Below, one piece after another: positions 34,666 through 40,058 of a stretch of 40,058 bases of DNA. The notes below the pieces were generated by a model, which saw nothing but the letters and a program-made list of their open reading frames with translations, did not search any database and was not told the origin of the DNA. This DNA comes from Dissophora ornata (lineage: Eukaryota > Mortierellomycota > Mortierellomycetes > Mortierellales > Mortierellaceae). The stretch spans positions 1-40,058 of the forward strand of contig MU616657.1 of assembly GCA_025201705.1 (NCBI GenBank). Direction: 5' to 3'. How positions within the stretch are numbered: position 1 is the stretch's first letter; each line of letters begins with the position of its first letter. The translations under genes and the position numbers were made by a program.

Positions 34666-34673
34666 TATAAAAG
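34666..34673 (+). promoter_or_regulatory. TATA box of the first Dal5-like MFS gene
   Basis: TATAAAAG in GGGGGTATAAAAGGAGC, 197 bp upstream of the ATG at 34863. It is followed by a long pyrimidine-rich leader (34735-34850). This is the clearest core promoter in the window and suggests strongly regulated expression. Confidence 0.7.
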
Positions 34674-34862
34674 GAGCGATCAGTAGTCACTCAATCATAT
34701 TTTTTTTCTTTGCCTGAGCCATCCATCATTTAGTAACACCTTTCTTCCCTCCCTCCCTTCTCGCCTCGCCCCCTTTACCTCCTCTTCTCCTTCATCCCTA
34801 TTTTCTTCCGCCCTCTCCACTCCAACTCTCTCTAACTGTCAAAATTTTGACCGTTTTTCAAG

Positions 34863-36823
34863 ATGAATTTCACCGATACCAAGACGAATGCCGTCAATGG
34901 CGACAAGATACCCGTAGAATACATTACCGAGAAGATGGAGGCCGACGAGAGTGCCTACAATAACACCACAGACTTGGATCCAACCCTCGTTCGCATGCTC
35001 CGAAGAAAGATTGATTGGCACTTGATCCCTCTTATCTCTGTGCTTTATCTCTGCTCCTTCCTGGACCGTGTTAATATCGGTAAGGACGACAGTTTCCATT
35101 GCGGAGACATCAATCTTGGGACGAAATATCTGCAGTTTTTTTTAACACGCTTTAAATCCAATGTACGTCTGTAATAGGAAACGCCAAGGTTGCTGGACTG
35201 GCAACGGATATCAACCTTACTGCCGATGAGTACAACTGGTCCCTGTCCATTTTTTTCATTGGGTAGGAGCCACAAAGCATCACGCAAAACTCTCATGAAG
35301 AGCTATATTTGATTGCGCGCATTTGTTTGTTTGCTTGTTTGTTTGTTTGCGTTGTTGCGCACCTCACACTAACACATGCGTCGCTTGGCCTCTTTTCGTT
35401 CATGGGAAATTTTCCAGATATGTCATTTTCGAAATCCCCTCCAACATCTTGCTGAAGAAGATTGGACCCAGAAAATGGATTACAATCGTCATGATTACCT
35501 GGGGCATCATCATGATGGCCATGGCTGCTGTCAAATCTGCGTCTGGATTGCTCGCTGCTCGCTTCTTCTTGGGATTGGCAGAATCGGGATTGTTCCCTGG
35601 TTCGGTCTATCTGATCTCGCTCTGGTACACTCGCTCGGAGCAGGCGCTTCGTAACGGACTCTTCTTCAGTACTGCGACGATGGCTGGTGCCTTTGGTGGT
35701 GTTTTGGCTTATGGAATTGCACAGATGGAGGGTGTCCGTGGACTTCATGGTAAGTGCCAAAACTTGGAAGCGGCAGCACTGGGCGGTGTAAAGAAGACAC
35801 CATTGCTGACCTTATATTTTCACCATGTCACCGCCTTCTTTTTATAGGGTGGCAGTGGATCTTTATTCTGGAGGGCTTGCCCACAGTCCTGTTGACCATT
35901 GTCGTGTTCTTTTTCCTTCCCGACTTTCCTGGCACGGCTCCATTCTTGAATGCATCGGAGAGGGAGATGGCTGTGCAGCGCTTGGTCATCGACGCCGGCC
36001 CAGCCACCCAGACCGAGTTCTCGTGGAACCAGTTCCGTAGCGTCTTCACCGACTGGAAGGTCTACATGCACATGATCACCTACATCCTCAGTGCCACCCC
36101 TCTTTACTCGCTCTCGTTATTCTTGCCGTCCATCGTCCAGGGTTTTCACTTCAAGTAAGCTTTCGTTTTCTCAAGTCGAATTACATCGATTGGTGTCAAA
36201 GTTGACAAAATCAAGCGGAGGATTAACTGTCATTTATTACCTCGTGCTACCTTTCTTTTTACCCCAGTACTATCACGACCCAAGCCATGACTGCCCCAGC
36301 ATACGTGATTGCCTGTGTCTTCACCATCCTCTGCGCCTTCTCCTCTGATCGCTTCCGTGAGCGCGGCTGGCACTACTCCATCCCCACCTTTGTCGGCTGC
36401 CTCGGTTACATCCTCCTCATTGTCACCAAGGATTCTCACACCGTCAACCGTTATGTCAGTTTGACTGTCACCGCCAGTGGTGTCTTTGCCTCGGTCCCAC
36501 CTATGCTTTCCTGGTTCACCACGAACATTGGTGGTCACACCAAGCGTGGTGTTGCTACCGCTGCAATCATCTCATTCGGAAACATCGGAGGTGCTATCGG
36601 TGGACAAATCTACAGAGCCTCGGATGCCGCTGATGGATACGTCCGTGGACATACCATCTGCGCCTGCATGATGGGTATCTGCGGAGTGTTAATCCTGGTG
36701 ATGAAGTACTTCTTGCACAGGGAGAACAGCCGCAGGGCAAGTTTGTCGCCTGAGCAGTATGAGAAGGAAGCCGAGGGTGAGGATCTGTGCGATTACCACC
36801 CTGGCTTCGTTTACTATACGTAG
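34863..36823 (+). CDS. MFS transporter, anion:cation symporter (Dal5/Tna1-like) family, copy 1
   Basis: Twelve-TM plasma-membrane permease of the family that imports organic anions such as allantoate, nicotinate, pantothenate or biotin precursors. Five exons, 34863-35079, 35178-35262, 35418-35749, 35848-36154, 36268-36823 (phases 1, 2, 1, 2), total 498 aa. Family signatures: DWHLIPLISVLYLCSFLDRVNIGNAK in TM1, FEIPSNILLKKIGPRKW after TM2, RFFLGLAESGLFPGSVYLIS in TM4, WQWIFILEGLPT, and TNIGGHTKRGVATA in the second half. The C-terminus EQYEKEAEGEDLCDYHPGF resembles that of copy 2. The start has an AAGATGAA context directly after a pyrimidine-rich leader. Its promoter has a strong TATA and duplicated TTAGTCA sites. 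Substrate cannot be read from sequence. Confidence 0.93.
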
Positions 36824-37413
36824 ATTGCAGAAAACAATACCCGAGCAACTACAAAAAATAATAATACATTGTACATATCAAACACTCGAAAGTACGATGA
36901 GGAAAGGATTGTGAACGCCGGCCGTTATTGCTGCAGCAGAAGAAGATGAAGGAACAGCAGTAGGGAAATCGTACGCTTGAGTGCCGAACCCGCTTGATTC
37001 TGGTCCCTCCTTGCCATTTACCTGTCCATATTACTTCTTGGTCTACCGTAGGAAACGTCTCCCCTTTTTTTCATCTCGTCCCTCCTACTTTACTGATCTC
37101 AGGTCGGCCCCATGTTTTTATAAAGGTGTAATGGGGCAAGCAGGGATCGGAGGGGTAAGATCCTCCCTTCTTTTAACTATCTTTTTTTGTCTTCCCTTTG
37201 CTGTTTTATTGTCCTCTTGCGTGGTTAATTCAGAGGGGCAGTAAAGATATGATCAATCCAGAGGAACAGTAAAGGAAAAGAATATTAAAGAACAAGAAAA
37301 AAATGAAAAAGCACTTTCTCTTCCTAAACACAACGTCCTGTCTTCTCCAAGTCCCTATCCATCGCGCCTTCTAGACACTAACTAGCCCAATCTCTCCCTT
37401 CAACGACACTAAA
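36824..37413. other. Spacer between the MFS paralogues, with promoter of copy 2
   Basis: No gene. A TATAAAG at 37119-37125 is a candidate core promoter element for copy 2. A pair of similar 16-bp segments, CAGAGG(GG/AA)CAGTAAAG, lies at 37231-37246 and 37259-37274. The last 70 bp before the ATG are pyrimidine-rich. Confidence 0.5.
37119..37125 (+). promoter_or_regulatory. Putative TATA box of MFS copy 2
   Basis: TATAAAG, about 295 bp upstream of the ATG at 37414; the only good TATA match in the spacer. Confidence 0.4.
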
Positions 37414-39664
37414 ATGGTTCGGCACTGTGTCAAAAATGGCGACGGCGATGGCTACTCTTCAGAAAAAGACCAAAGTCTAAGAACAGGAGAAACAGGAGCA
37501 GATATTAAATACAGGGCTGAGCTGAGGACAATTGTGAACAACGACGGCAATCTAGTGGACGTGGATATGAATGGCGGAGACACCTTTGACCCAGATTCAG
37601 AAGAAGTACGGAGAGTTCGATGGAAGGTCGATAAGCGCCTTATCCCTATGCTTTCGTTGCTCTATCTGTGCTCATTCCTGGATCGTGTCAATATTGGTGA
37701 AGCACCGCTTGTTTTCTTTATTTCTTTTTTTGAGATATGTTGTTGCCGTCGAAAGGACAACTTGTTCTGACTACTTTTTGTTTGGCACTCTTGACTTTGT
37801 GGATCGATTTAGGCAATGCCAAGGTCGCAAACTTGGAGACGGACTTGAATTTGAAGCCAGGGGTCTACAACTTGGCGCTGAGCATCTTCTTCATTGGATA
37901 CGTACTAGGTAACAAAGTCGTGATCAGGGCTACTATCGCACCTTGTTGCGACGTCTATCTGTTCAACCCATCTAAACTGACATTGCTGGTTTCATAGGCG
38001 AGATTCCTGCCAATTTGATGGTAAGTGAGAATGTTGGCATCAAAGAGAGAGATGGTCATCTTAGTCGTGCTCAGCGTTCTTCTAAACACCAACATTCGTT
38101 GCGCTGATAGTTAAAGAAAATAGGACCAAGAAGATGGGTCCCAATGGTGATGTTCAGCTGGGGTATAGTGTCGATGAGCATGGCAGGAGTCAAAAATGGC
38201 GTTGGACTGATAGCCACTCGCTTCTTTCTCGGGCTTGCCGAGTCGGTACGGACCTCTTTTTGATTAGCGGCAGTTTTTATAATCCGCGACTTTCAGATGA
38301 AGAAGGCTAACCATCCCCATGCTTGATGACTCCTTAGGGATTTGCACCTGGCCCAGTTTATGTAGGTCCTTAGAGCGTACTGTTAGAATCTATAGACGAT
38401 GTTGTTGGACAAAACGAACGACTCATAGATACATCACTTCTACACCACTTTAGATCATTTCGCTCTGGTACAGGAGATGTGAACAAGCCCTCCGTCTCGC
38501 CGTCTTCTTTTCCGCGGCGACCGTCGCCGGTGCCTTCGGGGGTCTTCTCTCCTACGGGATTTCTCAACTCCATGGACTTCTCGGCCTCCAAGCCTGGCAA
38601 TGGATCTTTCTCCTTGAAGGCCTCCCAACCATCATCTGTTGTTTCCTCGCCTATACCTTCTTACCGGATTTCCCAGAGACCTCGACATTCCTGACCCCAG
38701 AGGAAAAGGAGTTGAATGTCGAACGGTTACGAATTGATGCAGGACCAGCAACGGATAATGAGTTCTCGTGGAAACAGTTTTGGGGCGTGTGGAGGGATTG
38801 GAAGCTTTATGGGCATATGATCATAGGACTATTGCACTCAGTGGCCTTTGCGTCGCTGGGGCTGTTTGTGCCGTCGATCACTTTGGGATTCGGGTTTGAG
38901 TAAGTTCAGAAGACAAACGAACTGAATCCACTTTTTGAGTAAGAATATCCCAACGCCGACACTGACACCACGACTTTTGCTTGTCCCATTGTTTCAACCA
39001 AAGTCGCATCACCACACAGATCATGACAGCACCAATCTATGTGTTCGCGTGTCTGTTCACCATCCTCCTAGCGGTCTCTTCCGACCGCTTCTCCGACCGC
39101 GGATACCACGCCGCGTTTTCCACCATAGTTGCAGCAGTGGGATACATGCTTCTCATCATCTTACGGGAATATTCCGTCGCTGCAAGATATGTCAGTCTCG
39201 TGATTTGCACCTGCGGTGTATACTCGTTTGTGCCCGTAATGTTGAGTTGGCCCAGCTCGAATATTGGAGGGCATACTAAGAAAGGCGTTGCGCTGGCTAT
39301 CATCATTTCGTTCGTTCAGATTGGGGGCGCTGCTGGAGGTCAGCTCTACCGCGCAGATGACGGTAAAGAGAAGAACCGCACGTCGCGTCTTGTGTCGCCG
39401 TCTCTCGCTTGTGTCGGATTGCCAATGAGTCGTGGAGTTAAAACTTCTTTCTTTTGTTGATTCTGTTTAGCGCCACACTATGTCCGAGGCCATACAATAA
39501 GCGCATGTGTTCTTCTGGTCGACACCTTTCTTATCCTTGGATTTAAGCAACTTCTGAGGCGCGAGAACAGGCGACGCGAAAACCTCACACCTGAAGAGTA
39601 CGAGAAAGAGTGCAAGGAGAGCGATATGACAGATGCCAACCCGGACTTTCGCTTCTTTGAGTGA
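37414..39664 (+). CDS. MFS transporter, Dal5/Tna1-like family, copy 2 (tandem paralogue)
   Basis: Eight exons: 37414-37696, 37813-37908, 37998-38020, 38111-38245, 38338-38361, 38454-38899, 39004-39362, 39471-39664; total 519 aa. It aligns with copy 1 along its whole length: LCSFLDRVNIGNAKVANLET, GEIPANLM|LKKIGPRRW, RFFLGLAES|GFAPGPVY|IIS, WQWIFLLEGLPT, IDAGPATDNEFSWKQF, SSNIGGHTKKGVALA and RRENRRRENLTPEEYEKE. Two exons are only 23 and 24 nt long, yet both encode conserved family sequence, so they are real. The hydrophilic N-tail is longer than in copy 1 (about 75 residues before TM1). Only two of its seven introns match copy 1 in position and phase. The substrate probably overlaps with or diverges from that of copy 1; this cannot be told from sequence. 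Confidence 0.92.
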
Positions 39665-39830
39665 AATAAACACATCTCATAAAAAATCAAGGTTGCAGAA
39701 AAAGGTTATTATTTTTTCAAACGGAATAAAAAATGCATTTATTGTTGTAGTTTATTACAAAACAACCCTCATGTTGCAGGCGATTTTTAGGAAAAGAGAA
39801 ATGAAAAAAAGTAAATCCTGTTGGAGCAAT
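39665..39830. other. Convergent 3' region between MFS copy 2 and TEF1
   Basis: 166 bp holding both 3' UTRs. AATAAA-type signals occur at 39665-39670 and 39725-39730 on the plus strand. No gene. Confidence 0.5.
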
Positions 39831-40058
39831 TTACTTCTTGCCACCGGCCTTCTGGGCGGCCTTGGTGACCTTGCCACCCTTGCCATCGGTCTTCTCAACG
39901 GACTTGATGACACCGACGGCGACGGTCTGACGCATGTCACGGACGGCGAAACGTCCCAGAGGAGGGTACTCCTGGAAGGACTCAACGCAGAGGGGCTTGG
40001 AGGGAACCATCTTGACGATGGCAGCATCACCAGACTTGATGAACTTGGGGAACTCCTC
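39831..40058 (-). CDS. TEF1: Translation elongation factor EF-1alpha, C-terminal fragment (cut by window edge)
   Basis: Minus-strand frame open to the window edge, encoding the last 75 residues and a stop at 39831-39833. The sequence contains [39 protein letters not shown] and [17 protein letters not shown], followed by a Lys-rich end ([10 protein letters not shown]). This is the beta-barrel domain III and tail of eEF1A, the GTPase that delivers aminoacyl-tRNA to the ribosome. Codon use is strongly biased to C-ending and preferred codons (GTC, AAG, ATC), as expected for one of the most expressed genes. The start and GTPase domain lie beyond position 40058. Confidence 0.97.
   Translation of the reverse strand, partial: EEFPKFIKSGDAAIVKMVPSKPLCVESFQEYPPLGRFAVRDMRQTVAVGVIKSVEKTDGKGGKVTKAAQKAGGKK

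Noticed and set aside
1..40058. tRNA or rRNA genes
   Set aside because: I looked for B-box-like GGTTCGANNCC patterns and rRNA-like blocks and found none outside coding sequence; a tRNAscan run would be decisive.

Overview
The window is nuclear DNA from a filamentous fungus with many short introns (about 65-125 nt, occasionally longer, GT...AG), long poly-Gln and Ser/Thr-rich stretches, and multi-kilobase intergenic gaps. The gene set (Skn7-type regulator, INSIG, LITAF-like protein, plant-TBL-like PC-esterase fold protein, IML2, Kre33/NAT10, GPR1/FUN34/YaaH transporter, Dal5-type MFS pair, TEF1) and the protein style fit an early-diverging fungus, most likely Mucoromycota/Mortierellomycotina. 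The taxon is my inference; no rRNA or other marker is present to settle it.

Layout. 572-3750 (+): Skn7-like HSF/response-regulator transcription factor, six exons. 3909-5793 (-): MFS hexose-type transporter, two exons, convergent with SKN7. 5794-9418: 3.6 kb without a convincing intact gene; it holds the transporter promoter, a 22-bp tandem repeat, a phased A-tract/C-run array enclosed by 28-bp inverted repeats, and what looks like the frameshifted C-terminal tail of a retroelement. 9839-11553 (+): INSIG family ER protein with a long Ser/Thr-rich N-terminal extension. 12021-12753 (+): small LITAF-like endosomal protein with a PPPY motif. 13503-16205 (+): membrane-anchored PC-esterase/TBL-like protein whose catalytic serine position is Lys. 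16922-25850 (+): a very long reading frame chain, best read as one ten-exon gene joining a four-TM module, a long disordered linker and a C-terminal IML2/TTC39 domain (2,708 aa if single). 26078-29684 (+): KRE33/NAT10 rRNA/tRNA cytidine acetyltransferase. 30258-31289 (-): GPR1/FUN34/YaaH (Ato) acetate transporter. 31290-34862: gene-poor 3.6 kb with simple repeats and a duplicated Yap-type site. 34863-36823 and 37414-39664 (+): two tandem Dal5-like MFS paralogues with very different intron sets. 39831-40058 (-): 3' end of translation elongation factor EF-1alpha, cut by the window edge.

The gene models were built by hand: each intron was placed where splice sites, reading phase and family conservation agree, and every multi-exon total divides by three. 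The genes do not form an operon or an obvious cluster. Shared themes are stress and nutrient sensing (Skn7, Yap-type sites, transporters), sterol/ER control (INSIG) and lipid-droplet or aggregate clearance (IML2), but neighbourhood here is not evidence of joint function. I see no CRISPR array, rRNA, tRNA or intact transposon.
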